Positions 24,752-34,100 of a DNA stretch of 64,000 bases are shown here, in pieces (within the stretch, counting starts at the first letter, position 1; the number at the start of each line of letters is the position of its first letter). The position numbers were made by a program, and so were the translations under genes. Source of the stretch: Roseateles toxinivorans (lineage in GTDB: Bacteria; Pseudomonadota; Gammaproteobacteria; Burkholderiales; Burkholderiaceae_C); the NCBI GenBank assembly GCA_945898095.1, contig CAMDHE010000006.1:20673-84672 (forward strand), given 5' to 3'. The notes beneath the pieces were generated by a model. The model made no database searches and was not told the origin of the DNA. It saw only the letters and a list, made by a program, of their open reading frames with translations.

Positions 24752-24769
24752 TTGACGCTGGTGTGACAA
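24752..24769 (-). promoter_or_regulatory. candidate Pho box upstream of hlyIII
   Basis: On the minus strand TTGTCAC-ACCA-GCGTCAA, GTCA cores exactly 11 bases apart, ending 22 bases before the hemolysin III ATG. Confidence 0.6.
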
Positions 24770-24932
24770 GCACTGCTCATCCACGCATTGGCCTTGACCG
24801 ACGAGTACGGCAAAAAAAATCAATTTTCAAACCGGAAAGCTGTGCAACCCCCGCTTTGAGTGGGTAGTCAAGCGTCTGGTTTACCGCGATAGTCTGAACC
24901 AGGGACAGTCAAGCCGGAATCAGGGACAGATC

Positions 24933-25181
24933 ATGCATTTCGAACAAGTCGACTTAGGGGAATACAGGATCTATGCCGGGGCGATCGAGCGGCCGCGCCA
25001 GTTCGGCTACGTGGCTGCGGTGGTGGTGATGCGCGAGCGCGGCAGGTCGCCTCAGGTAGAGGCTTTTCGCGACGAGAACCTGGCTTCAGGTTATGCCTGG
25101 ACCTCGCCGGCCGAAGCCTTGCGCTTTGCTGTCAATGCCGGCCGCGATGCTGTGTTGTACCGGGCCGGCGCGGTCGTTTGA
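24933..25181 (+). CDS. conserved hypothetical protein, 82 residues
   Basis: ATG after a GGGACAG site. A small soluble protein (MHFEQVDLGEYRI...) with alternating strands and helices and no recognised domain. The sequence CAGGGACAG is repeated 21 bases apart just upstream (24900 and 24921), overlapping the ribosome binding site. Ends 1 base from the convergent membrane-protein gene. Confidence 0.6.
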   Translation: MHFEQVDLGEYRIYAGAIERPRQFGYVAAVVVMRERGRSPQVEAFRDENLASGYAWTSPAEALRFAVNAGRDAVLYRAGAVV

Positions 25182-25182
25182 A

Positions 25183-25440
25183 TCAATGCTGAGGGGTAGA
25201 AGCCGACCCGCTTGGCAGCGGTTGTGTATGGCCTGCCACGACCACCGGTTCGAGTTGCCAGACCGCCACGCCAAAGCTGAGCGCCTTGACCAAGGCCACC
25301 AAGGCGAGCAAGAGCACTGCAATCAAGAGCAAGTTGTGCAGCCAATTATCTGAAAAACGATGCAGCGAGCGAATTTTCGGGCTGTCGGGTGGCTGCGCTT
25401 GATGCCCTGTGATTCGACCGAACGAATGAATGAATTTCAT
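25183..25440 (-). CDS. small single-span membrane protein
   Basis: 85 residues. The start is fixed by a strong AGGAGG four bases before the ATG. One hydrophobic helix (LHNLLLIAVLLLALVALVKAL) sits in the middle, with a basic N-terminal part and a Ser/Pro-rich tail. No family recognised. Monocistronic as far as can be seen. Confidence 0.6.
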   Translation of the reverse strand: MKFIHSFGRITGHQAQPPDSPKIRSLHRFSDNWLHNLLLIAVLLLALVALVKALSFGVAVWQLEPVVVAGHTQPLPSGSASTPQH

Positions 25441-25523
25441 GGGACCTCCTGACCCGGAATCGGCGCGACGGATGTCGAGCCTTGCAGTCATTCTAGGCAT
25501 GATCTTCGATTCGAGTCAGCAAG

Positions 25524-25548
25524 AAAAAGCGCGCTCGAGGCGCGCTTT
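25524..25548 (-). terminator. intrinsic terminator after aminopeptidase gene
   Basis: On the minus strand AAAGCGCGC / GCGCGCTTT, a perfect 9-bp stem with a 5-base loop followed by a run of T. It begins 3 bases after the aminopeptidase stop. This is the clearest intrinsic terminator in the window. Confidence 0.85.
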
Positions 25549-25550
25549 GA

Positions 25551-27380
25551 TCAGGCCGCCAGCGCCTCGGTGCGCAGCATTAGCCAATCCAGCGCTGCAC
25601 CGCTGACCAGCGGGCTCAGCCGGCTGCGGACTTCCTGGTGGTAACGGTTCAGCCAGGCCATCTCGTCGCTGCGCAGCAAGCTGGCGTCGATGCAACGGGT
25701 GTCGATCGGGCAAAGCGTCAGCGTTTCGAAGGCCAGCATTTCGCCGAACTGGCCTTGCTCGGCAATCGCCTCTGGCGTTGTCATCGCCACATTGAGCACC
25801 AGATTTTCGATTCTCACGCCCCATTGGCCCGGCCGGTACAAGCCCGGCTCGACCGAGGTGATCATGCCCGGCTCCATCGCCATATTGGCATCAGGAATGG
25901 TCTTGGAGATGCTTTGCGGGCCTTCATGCACGTTCATGAAGTAGCCGACGCCATGGCCGGTGCCATGACCGTAGTCGATACCATGGGCCCAGAGCGGCGC
26001 GCGCGCCAGCGCATCAAGCATCGGACTCAAGGTGCCGCGCGGGAAGCAGGTGCTCGAGAGCGCCAGCGTGCCTTTGAGCACCAGCGTGTAATCGCGTTTT
26101 TGCGCGGCAGTGACCTGACCGATCGGCCAGACCCGGGTGATGTCGGTGGTGCCGCCAAGGTATTGGCCGCCGGAGTCGATCAGCAACAAGCCGTTGCCGC
26201 TGATTTCGGCATGCGATTCGGCAGTGGCGCGGTAATGCGGCATGGCGCCATTGGCATTGAAACCGGCGATGGTCGGAAAGCTCAGGCCGACAAAACCCGG
26301 GCGCCTGGCCCGCGCGGCACTCAGCTGCTCGTCGACGCTGAGCTCGGTGAGCCGCTCGCCACGCGCTTGGGCTGCTTCAAACCAGGCGTAGAACTCGCAC
26401 ATTGCTGCACCGTCTTGCGCCATCACCTCGCGGACGAAAGCGGCTTCGGCAGCGGTCTTGCGGCTCTTGGCCAAGGTGCTGGGGTTGATGGCCTCGATCA
26501 CCCTTACGCCGGCGGCAACTGCTTCGCGCAGGCCCAGGGTGACGCGTTTCGGGTCGAGCAGCAAGCTGGCGTTGGCGGGCATGGTGAGCAAGGCCTGTGG
26601 CGCTTGCGCGTAATCAGCCAGTTGCACGCCATCAGCGGCCAGTCGCGCTTGCAGTGCAGCAGGTACTTTGCCGGCGCCGACGAACAGCGTGGCATGTTCG
26701 GCGTCGATCAGCAGATGGGCCAGAAAGACCGGGTTGTACTCGACATCGGCACCGCGCAGATTGAGCAGCCAGGCGACATCGTCGACGGTGGAGATGAAAT
26801 GGTGGCTGGCTCCGGCCAGTTTGAACTGCGTGCGCACCAGGGCCAGCTTGTCAGCGCGCGAAACGGCGGCCTGAGGCGGCAGATGCTCGTAGACGGCAGC
26901 GCTTGGCAAACCGGGACGGTCGGCCCAGGCGGCTTGCACCAGATCGACGTCGCTGCGCAAATTGATGCCGGCGCGCTGCATGGCTGCACCAAGCATCTGC
27001 GCCAAGGCCAGGCTCAGCACCTGGCCGTCCACCGCCAGCGATTCACCCGACTGCAATTGCCCGGCGATCCATTCGATGAAATGGGTGGCGGCGCCGGTCG
27101 GGATTTTCACCAACGCGATGCCGGTGCCGTCCAGCTCTTTTTCGGCCTGTGACCAATAGCGGCTGTCGGCAAAAATCGCGGCTTGCTTGCGGGTGACGAC
27201 CAGGGTGCCCATCGATCCACTGAAGCCCGATAGCCATTGCCTCCCTTGCCAGCGCTCGGGCAGGTATTCGGATAAGTGCGGGTCGCTTGATGGCACCAGG
27301 CAGGCGTGCAAGCCCTGGTCGATCATGGCGGTGCGCAGTTTTTCGATGCGCTGGGCGATGGTGGCTTGGCGAGTTTGCAT
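25551..27380 (-). CDS. pepP: Xaa-Pro aminopeptidase (M24B, long form)
   Basis: 609 residues starting at MQTRQATIAQ, in line with the ~600-residue long aminopeptidase P group. Two creatinase-like N-terminal domains (DSRYWSQAEKEL, VAWLLNLRGADVEYNPVF) precede the pita-bread catalytic domain. Metal ligands are visible: the Asp pair in DSGGQYLGGTTDITR, His in GHGTGHGVGYFMNVHEGP, and Glu in SVEPGLYRPGQWGVRIEN. It removes N-terminal residues before proline in the cytoplasm. Followed by an intrinsic terminator. Confidence 0.92.
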   Translation of the reverse strand: MQTRQATIAQRIEKLRTAMIDQGLHACLVPSSDPHLSEYLPERWQGRQWLSGFSGSMGTLVVTRKQAAIFADSRYWSQAEKELDGTGIALVKIPTGAATHFIEWIAGQLQSGESLAVDGQVLSLALAQMLGAAMQRAGINLRSDVDLVQAAWADRPGLPSAAVYEHLPPQAAVSRADKLALVRTQFKLAGASHHFISTVDDVAWLLNLRGADVEYNPVFLAHLLIDAEHATLFVGAGKVPAALQARLAADGVQLADYAQAPQALLTMPANASLLLDPKRVTLGLREAVAAGVRVIEAINPSTLAKSRKTAAEAAFVREVMAQDGAAMCEFYAWFEAAQARGERLTELSVDEQLSAARARRPGFVGLSFPTIAGFNANGAMPHYRATAESHAEISGNGLLLIDSGGQYLGGTTDITRVWPIGQVTAAQKRDYTLVLKGTLALSSTCFPRGTLSPMLDALARAPLWAHGIDYGHGTGHGVGYFMNVHEGPQSISKTIPDANMAMEPGMITSVEPGLYRPGQWGVRIENLVLNVAMTTPEAIAEQGQFGEMLAFETLTLCPIDTRCIDASLLRSDEMAWLNRYHQEVRSRLSPLVSGAALDWLMLRTEALAA

Positions 27381-27452
27381 AGATAGGCTCCGGCAGCTGC
27401 CGGTACGCCGGGCTGGCGCAGCGGACCGCGATATTTTGTTTGTACGACTTAG

Positions 27453-27614
27453 GGATGCTCTGCATAACCCCTCACGGTTTGTGATAGTGCGGCCTCGGGC
27501 GGTCTGCGGCGTTGCATTTATTGCCAATAGCACGCGCTATTGGCCGCAAAATTCGCCTTGCATCCAATCCCGATCCGCACTGCACACACTCGCGTTGAGT
27601 TATGCAGAGCATCC
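27453..27614. mobile_element. 162-bp MITE of IS5 type with TTAG target duplication
   Basis: Perfect 16-bp terminal inverted repeats, GGATGCTCTGCATAAC at 27453-27468 and its complement at 27599-27614, flanked on both sides by TTAG (27449-27452 and 27615-27618). TTAG fits the YTAR four-base target of the IS5 family. The inside is imperfectly palindromic, with a 9-bp hairpin (GCCAATAGC / GCTATTGGC) exactly at the centre (27523-27544). No transposase is encoded, so movement would need a related IS elsewhere in the genome. Confidence 0.85.
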
Positions 27615-27655
27615 TTAGCCGCTGATTGTAGGCGGCGGTGGCGCTTTGGGCAGCG

Positions 27656-28369
27656 CTAGCCGAGCCAGTCCAGGCTTGCCTGAGCCGGCTGCCGGCTGGC
27701 CAGCAACAGCTTGGTCTGCTGCGCTGGTGCGGGATCGAACTCCTCTGCTTCCGGCAGGCGCACCAGGGTCAGCGCTTGCTCTATCGTCCCGTTCAACCAG
27801 CAGTCCCAATCCTCGACCTGCAGCCGGATCACTGCGCGTTTGTCCTGTTGGTCAGGCGGCAGCGCTGGATCCGGTTTGTGCAGGCGGCTCAGCAGCGGAT
27901 GGCCATCGCAATTCATCGTCAGCATGGAATAGTTGGGCAAGATTTCGCCGGTTTCGGGTTTGCTCCATTCGGACCAGATGCCAGCCAAGGCCCAGGGCAG
28001 GCCGTCGATGCGGCGCATCTGCCACCAGACATTCCGCCCGGTTTCCCAATTCGGTTCCTGATAAGACTGCGCCGGGATGATGCAGCGCCGGCCGCTGCGC
28101 CAAGCGTCGCGGTAGGTCGGCCGTTCGGCCACTGATTCGATCCTGGCGTTGTTGGTGAGGATGGCGCGAGAAGACGGCCTTGCCTGGCTGGCGCGCGGCG
28201 CGATCATGCCCCATTGCCCGGGCAATGCCTGGCGCTGCCCCGCTTGTTGGCGGATGAAAACCCCTTGGCCGAAGGGCCCGACAGCCCCTTCCGGCAACTC
28301 GTCATGGACCTGGGCCTTGAAGTAGTTGCTGATCTCGGCCTTGGGCGACAGATGGTAGAGGTTGCACAT
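27656..28369 (-). CDS. yedK: SOS-response-associated peptidase (SRAP/YedK family)
   Basis: 237 residues starting MCNLY, which places the catalytic cysteine at position 2 after Met removal. Conserved blocks: LTNNARIESV (Asn and Glu), RCIIPAQSYQEP and MNCDGHPLLSRLH (His). HMCES/YedK proteins crosslink to abasic sites in single-stranded DNA and protect them from breakage. The MITE lies 42 bases downstream of the stop, between this gene and pepP. Divergent from the WYL regulator. Confidence 0.9.
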   Translation of the reverse strand: MCNLYHLSPKAEISNYFKAQVHDELPEGAVGPFGQGVFIRQQAGQRQALPGQWGMIAPRASQARPSSRAILTNNARIESVAERPTYRDAWRSGRRCIIPAQSYQEPNWETGRNVWWQMRRIDGLPWALAGIWSEWSKPETGEILPNYSMLTMNCDGHPLLSRLHKPDPALPPDQQDKRAVIRLQVEDWDCWLNGTIEQALTLVRLPEAEEFDPAPAQQTKLLLASRQPAQASLDWLG

Positions 28370-28465
28370 GGGCTGCGATGTTAATGCCCGGCTGGCGCCC
28401 TGCAAAGTGCCGGCTGCGCTACATTCAGCACAGCTCAGACTGTGAGCGCCATGCGGCGACTGAAG

Positions 28466-29455
28466 ATGGCCAAAACTGCGCGTGTCTACAAGATCGAAAT
28501 GCTCATCCGCAACCGCGGCCATGTCAGCTTCCAGGCGCTGCTGGACGAGCTGGAGGTGTCACCGGCGACTTTGAAGCGCGACCTTGACTATCTGCGCGAC
28601 CAACTTGGCGCGCCGATCGAATATGACCGTTTCCTCAATGGTTACAGCTTTGGCGCCGACTATCGCGGCGAGAAGCATGAATTGCCGGGGCTGTGGTTCA
28701 GCGAGCCCGAACTCTATTCGCTGCTGATGGCCCATCAGTTGCTCAGTGAACTCGATGCCGAAGGCGTGATCAGCCGGCACCTGCAGCCGCTGCTCGAGCG
28801 CATCCACCAGATGCTGGGCAATAGCGAGGTTGATGCCAAGGAATTGCTGAAGCGGGTAAAGATCATCAGCCCGGCCAAACGACCGGTACCGACGCAGTTT
28901 TTCGAGTTGGTCGCCGAGGCCTTGCTCAAGCGCAGCAAGCTGCACATCCGTTACCTGACGCGGGGCCGCGGCAAGGTCAGCGAACGCGAGCTGTCGCCGC
29001 AGCGCCTCGTGCATTACCGCAATACCTGGTATCTGGACGCCTGGTGTCACACGCGCGAGAAGCTGCTGCGTTTTGCGCTGGATGCGATAGAGGCAGCGAA
29101 TACGCTTGATGGCCGGGCCAAGCAGTTGTCATTGAAACAGCTTGAAGCTGAAATGGACGGGGGCTATGGCATCTATGCGGGGGCAAAGCAGCAGTCGGCA
29201 ACGCTCTTGTTCGAGGCCCAGGCCGCGCAATGGGTCAGCCGCGAACAATGGCATGCCGATCAGGTCGGACGCTGGCGCGATGATGGCCGCTTCGAGCTGA
29301 AATTGCCCTATGCGAGCGATACCGAAATCATCATGGACATCCTGCGCCATGGCGATGATGTGCAGGTGCTGCAGCCGGCTGCTTTGCGCGCAGCGATGCT
29401 CGAGCGCTTGCAATCAGCGGTAAAAAAATACAAGGCCAAGGCTGCTTCTGATTGA
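28466..29455 (+). CDS. WYL-domain transcriptional regulator
   Basis: 329 residues from ATG 28466; in-frame ATG 28451 and GTG 28442 are alternatives and none has a clear ribosome binding site. The N-terminal winged helix (VYKIEMLIRNRG, LLDELEVSPATLKRDLDYLR) is followed by a WYL domain (LSPQRLVHYRNTWYLDAWCH) and a C-terminal WCX extension. WYL regulators sense nucleic-acid-like ligands and often control DNA repair or defence genes. Its neighbours, SRAP and a patatin, are candidates for control. Confidence 0.82.
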   Translation: MAKTARVYKIEMLIRNRGHVSFQALLDELEVSPATLKRDLDYLRDQLGAPIEYDRFLNGYSFGADYRGEKHELPGLWFSEPELYSLLMAHQLLSELDAEGVISRHLQPLLERIHQMLGNSEVDAKELLKRVKIISPAKRPVPTQFFELVAEALLKRSKLHIRYLTRGRGKVSERELSPQRLVHYRNTWYLDAWCHTREKLLRFALDAIEAANTLDGRAKQLSLKQLEAEMDGGYGIYAGAKQQSATLLFEAQAAQWVSREQWHADQVGRWRDDGRFELKLPYASDTEIIMDILRHGDDVQVLQPAALRAAMLERLQSAVKKYKAKAASD

Positions 29456-29469
29456 ATGCCCAAGCCGGG

Positions 29470-30459
29470 TCAATCCGGGCCGGCTCCGAGGTGCGAGAAA
29501 AACCTGACCAACTGGCTGTCGGGGACTGTACTCAAGGTTTGTTTAGCCAGGTTGGTCAAGCGTCGGATGGTCTCGGGGGTGGCGACATCAAGCCCCAGGC
29601 CGCCATCGACCGGCCAGTCAGCGTCGAGATGCAGATAGCGCTCGCCGAGTCGGTCTTGCATCATCGCCTTGACATGCTGCTGTTGCGCCGAAATCAAGGT
29701 CATGATCAGACGTCCGTCAGACAGCCATCCGACTGCCCCCGCATCTTCTGCGATGTCTGCCTCGGGGCGGTAGCGCCGGGCCGCCGTGCCGATGGCCAGC
29801 ATCGCCATGCGGGCGGGGTCAACGCCGACGTAATGCTCGAGCTCATGCATTGCTACCTGATCCGGCGCTACCGCGAACAGGCCGCCGTCGGCATAGAGCG
29901 TACGGGCGACCCGCACGGCTGGAAAATACGCTGGCGCTGCGCAGGCCGCCATGGCAACGTCGACGGCGCGTAGATTGCTGTCGCCCAGCGATGCATTGCC
30001 ATGCGGTGTCTTGAAAATCTTCGTGCTGCAGTTGCCGACATCGACCGCCGTCACCACCACGGGGTGGATCGCATCGCTCAGGCGCAGGTCGCCGAATTCT
30101 GCTTGCAATGCCTCGCGCAGCGCCTGGCCGGTGTACTTTGGCCCGAGCACCGAGCGGCTCAGGTCCAGCAGCTTGGTGACTGCATTGGCGGGCAGGGCGC
30201 GCTTTGAAAAAACCTCGGGTCCGCGCTGAATGAAAAGCTGCGAAATGCGCGTCATCGGCAACTCGAACGCCAGCGCGAGCGCGAGCAGCCCGCCAATTGA
30301 TGATCCAGCCAGCAGATCGAAATGTCTTGCCAAAGGAATTCCAGCTCTGGCCTCCAGCATTTCCAGCACTTTGACCGTATAGAGGCCGAGAAAGCCCCCG
30401 CCTGCCAGTGAAAGCAGATGGTAGGTTTCACGGTCAGCGGGGATTTCTGCAACGGACAT
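29470..30459 (-). CDS. patatin-like phospholipase
   Basis: 329 residues. The patatin fold catalytic elements are present: oxyanion loop AGGGFLGLYTVKVLE, nucleophile elbow GSSIGG (Ser at about residue 54) and the Asp in YADGGLFAV. It probably cleaves acyl chains from phospholipids. The length and the LSLAGGGF start resemble CBASS effector CapV, but there is no CD-NTase, cap or other defence gene next to it. Convergent with the WYL regulator. It has no signal peptide. Confidence 0.8.
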   Translation of the reverse strand: MSVAEIPADRETYHLLSLAGGGFLGLYTVKVLEMLEARAGIPLARHFDLLAGSSIGGLLALALAFELPMTRISQLFIQRGPEVFSKRALPANAVTKLLDLSRSVLGPKYTGQALREALQAEFGDLRLSDAIHPVVVTAVDVGNCSTKIFKTPHGNASLGDSNLRAVDVAMAACAAPAYFPAVRVARTLYADGGLFAVAPDQVAMHELEHYVGVDPARMAMLAIGTAARRYRPEADIAEDAGAVGWLSDGRLIMTLISAQQQHVKAMMQDRLGERYLHLDADWPVDGGLGLDVATPETIRRLTNLAKQTLSTVPDSQLVRFFSHLGAGPD

Positions 30460-30678
30460 GGGTGGATTTCTCGGCAGGATGCGTTCAGGTTCGAGGCTAG
30501 CGGTGATCCTTGGCGCGGCAGTTGACGGCAGTCAGTAGCGTCTCAGACATAGCTGATTTCGGCCGCATTTGATGATTCGCAAGCGCAGCTTGCCGATGCG
30601 GCCGACCATGTTGTTGGCATCGTTGGCCAGCAACCAATCGCTTGCCGCCCCGGATTTCTTGAACTGCAAGGAGACCTT

Positions 30679-31146
30679 ATGCCTTCGACTGAAATGATCT
30701 GGATGTTGATCGCCAATGCATCGCGCGCAAGAATTTTCGAATGGGTGAAAGGACAGGGCGGTCATTTGCGCGAAGTGGCCGATTTCGTGCATCCGCAAAG
30801 CCGCATGAAGGGCAGCGAGCTCAGCAGTGAACGGGCCGGTCATACCCAGCGCACACAGGGCGATAGCGATGTTGGCGGCGCTTCGCTCGACCATCGCAGT
30901 GAAGCAAGGCGCAAGGAGCATGTGCTGTTTGCGCGCGAGCTGGGTGACCATATCGACAAGGCCTTGCAGGCGCATCGATTCAGCGCCTGGGTGCTGGTGG
31001 CGTCGAATCCGTTTTTGGGCGAGTTGAACACGCAGTTGAGTCCGGCTTGCAGCAAGGCCTTGCGAGCCAAATTGGCGAGCGATTGGACTGATCTTGACCT
31101 GCCCCAGATTGAACAGCGTTTGACCGCGCTGGAGCTCTTGCGCTGA
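30679..31146 (+). CDS. host-attachment protein (Host_attach family)
   Basis: 155 residues, ATG with AAGGAG nearby. The family pattern is visible: MIWMLIANASRARIFEW near the start, a disordered His/Arg/Ser linker (SERAGHTQRTQGDS) and FARELGDHIDKALQAHRF. Named from Agrobacterium plant attachment, but such proteins look like degenerate release-factor/AtsE relatives and their role is unclear. Two weak FNR-like dyads lie upstream (30522-30535 and 30569-30582). The 30460-30678 gap shows nothing else. Confidence 0.75.
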   Translation: MPSTEMIWMLIANASRARIFEWVKGQGGHLREVADFVHPQSRMKGSELSSERAGHTQRTQGDSDVGGASLDHRSEARRKEHVLFARELGDHIDKALQAHRFSAWVLVASNPFLGELNTQLSPACSKALRAKLASDWTDLDLPQIEQRLTALELLR

Positions 31147-31147
31147 T

Positions 31148-34100
31148 CTATTGGCTGGCTGTTAGTTCGAGCAGCAAGGTCGAGCGCTCTGGCAGATGAT
31201 CGAATTCAAGCCATTGCCCGATGGCAATGCTCATCGTCCCCGGTGGCAGCGGGGCACCGGTTGGTAATCCGCTGCGTCGCAGCAGCACGGTGATTTGCTT
31301 GCCGCGCAAACGCAAGTGCAACTGCGCCTGTGGCCAAGCTGGTGGTAGACAGGGGCGCAGGCAGAACTCGCGGGCTTGAATCTGCAGTCCGAGCAAGGAT
31401 TCGATGGCAGCTCTGTACAGCCATGCCGCTGAGCCGGTGTACCAACTCCAGCCGCCGCGACCCTGGTAGGGTGGGGCCGAGTAGATGTCGCCAGGCATCA
31501 CATAGGGCTCGATCGCATAAACCTGCCTTCGGCCTGCCTCTTGGCTGCGATGCGCAGGGCTGAGCATGCAGAAATATTCCCAGGCCAGTGAGGCGTTGCC
31601 AAGTTGTGCTTGCGCCATCACGGCCCAGACCCCGGCATGCGAGTATTGACCGCCGTTTTCGCGCACACCGGCTGGGTAAGCCTGGATATAGCCGGCGTTG
31701 TCAGCCGCATGCTGCAACGGCGGGTCGAGCAGGCGTATCAGGCCGGTTTTCCGGTCGACCAGCATGGCATCGGCACTTTGCATCGCTTGCGCGGCCCTGG
31801 CATCACCCGGCGGCGAGGCGAAGACACTCCAGACCTGGGCGATCAAGTCGATCCGGCATTCATCGTTGGATTGCGATCCGAGTGGATGGCCATTGTCGAA
31901 ATAGGCGCGCCGGTACCAGGCACCATCCCAACCATAGAGATCGACTGCCTTGCCCAGGGACTGCTTGGCGGCTTCCCAGCGCAAGGCGCGACTGTCTTCG
32001 CCGCGCTCACGTGCCATCGGCAGCCAGTCGCGCAGGATCACCAACAGGAACCAGGCGAGCCAGACCGACTCGCCGCGCCCCTCATGGCCAACGCGGTTCA
32101 TGCCGTCGTTCCAGTCGCCGCATCCCATCAAGGGCAGGCCATGGTCACCAAAGCGCAAGCTGCGGTCGATGGCGCGCGCACCATGTTCGTACATGCTGGC
32201 ATGGCTGCTGTCGATGGCGGGAATGCAATAGATGTCTTCCGCGCCAGCAGGTATCGTCGGCCCTTCGATGAAGGCGACCGACTGTTCGAGCAAGGCGCTG
32301 TCGCCGCTGACTTGGAGGTACTGCTGGATGGCATAGGGTAGCCATAGAAGGTCATCGCTGAAACGGGTGCGTACACCGGCACCGCTGGGCATATGCCACC
32401 AATGCTGGACATCGCCGGCGGCAAATTGCCGCGATGCATGCAGCAGCAGTTGTTTGCGCAACAGCTCGGGTCTGGAATATGCCAAGGCCATTGCGTCCTG
32501 CAACTGGTCGCGAAAGCCGCTCGCTCCGCTGGCCTGATAGAAGCCTGCCTTGGCCCAGATCCGGCAGGACAAGGTCTGGTAGAGCAGCCAATGGTTGACC
32601 AGGGCATCGAACAAAGGGTCAGGTGTCGTGACGCGGATCGCGGATAGCAATTGCTCCCATTCCGAATTCACCTGGCTTGCCTGCTCTTTGAGGAAGCCCG
32701 GCGCGCTCACCCGACGCGCCTGTGCCAGTGCTTGCATCTGATCTGGTGCGTAGCCAATCACCCATGAAAATGAATACGACTCGCCCGGCAGCAGGTCCAG
32801 ATCGGTGGCAATTGCACCGCAAGGGTCAAGGCCGAAGCCCTGAGCGCTGCCGAGTCGGTCGGGCAATTGCAGCACGCCCTCTTGATCAAAGAATTCCTTG
32901 CGTGCACAACTCCATTGAGTCACCGGTTGCCCGACCAGCATCAGATAGGCCGTGCCATCGCCAAAGCCACCGCTGTGATCGATCTGCCGCGCCATCACGG
33001 CCTGAGCGGCTGGCTCGAAGCTGGTCAGCAGCGTCATCCGGTCGCGCCGCTGGGCACCCAATTGCCATTCGACCATGCCGACAAGTCGCAAGCGATGAGG
33101 TTTGGATCCGGTGCAGTTGATGCGAAGTCGCAGCCATTTCACTGCTTCCTGCGGATGCACCATGACCGTGGTTTCAATCGCAAGCCCGTCCCGGTCCTGC
33201 GAAAAGCTGCTGCTGCCGGGCCGATGAACAAGCTGGTAGCCGGTTTTGCCATTGCGATCCCATTCCGGCATCAGACCGAATACGGCACCGTTCGAGCGGT
33301 CCTGCACGAGGAAATGCTCACCCGCAGGATCAAGCAGAGGATCGTTGCTCCAGGGCGTGAGTTGGTTCAAGCGGCTGTTGTTGGCCCAGGTGTAGCCACC
33401 TCCCGATTCGGTGACGATGCAACCGAAATGTGGGTTGGCCATCACGTTGGCCCAAGGCCTTGGCGGCAATTGCATGGCATTGATGTCGATTTCGAAGCTG
33501 CCACCGGCCTGGCTGAATCGGCCCGGCGCTGAATTTGCCGGCCAAGCGGCGCCGGCAGCGCTGCGATGTGAGGCTTTATGCGTGGTGCTGTTTCTGCCCG
33601 CTTCAACTGCTTCGGTGACTGTGCCGCTGCGCAATGCCTTGAGCAGCAGTTGATTCAAGGGGCTGCCGTCCAGCACCATTTCAATGCGCGCGTTGGCGCA
33701 AAGGGCCGCCAGTTCCTGCGGGCTGACATCGCTCAACTGCAACAGCCGTACGCTGCCGCGATCTGACTGTTGCTTGTCGCTGCCAACACTGTTGCGCAAG
33801 GCCAGGATATGTTGTTGCAGTGGCATCAGATAAGAGTGGGGCTCGCCGTTCACGACCATCAGGTCGCAACGCAGGCCCACCAGATCCCACATTCGGTGGG
33901 CCGTCAGCAGCGTACGCAGAGCGCGCAGACCCAAGGAACTGCTGATTCGCACCAGCAATATCGGTCGCTCGCCTGAGATCGCAAAGCGCCAGAGCGTGCG
34001 CCGGTCCAGCATCGTTTCAGGCGTTTCCTGCTGGCGCGAACAACTGACCGTCATCGGTGTTGCCAGGTCCTGCATATATTGCAGATCGAGTCCGCTCAGA

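Noticed and set aside
25638..27152. Plus-strand open frame of ~500 codons opposite the aminopeptidase
   Set aside because: Antisense shadow of a well-supported M24 peptidase with all metal ligands visible.
29470..30459. CBASS defence system
   Set aside because: Only the patatin is present; no CD-NTase, ubiquitin-like or HORMA/TRIP13 genes adjoin it.
30522..30582. FNR sites upstream of the host-attachment gene
   Set aside because: Both dyads have one mismatch and lie 100-150 bases upstream; similar near-matches are expected by chance at this length.
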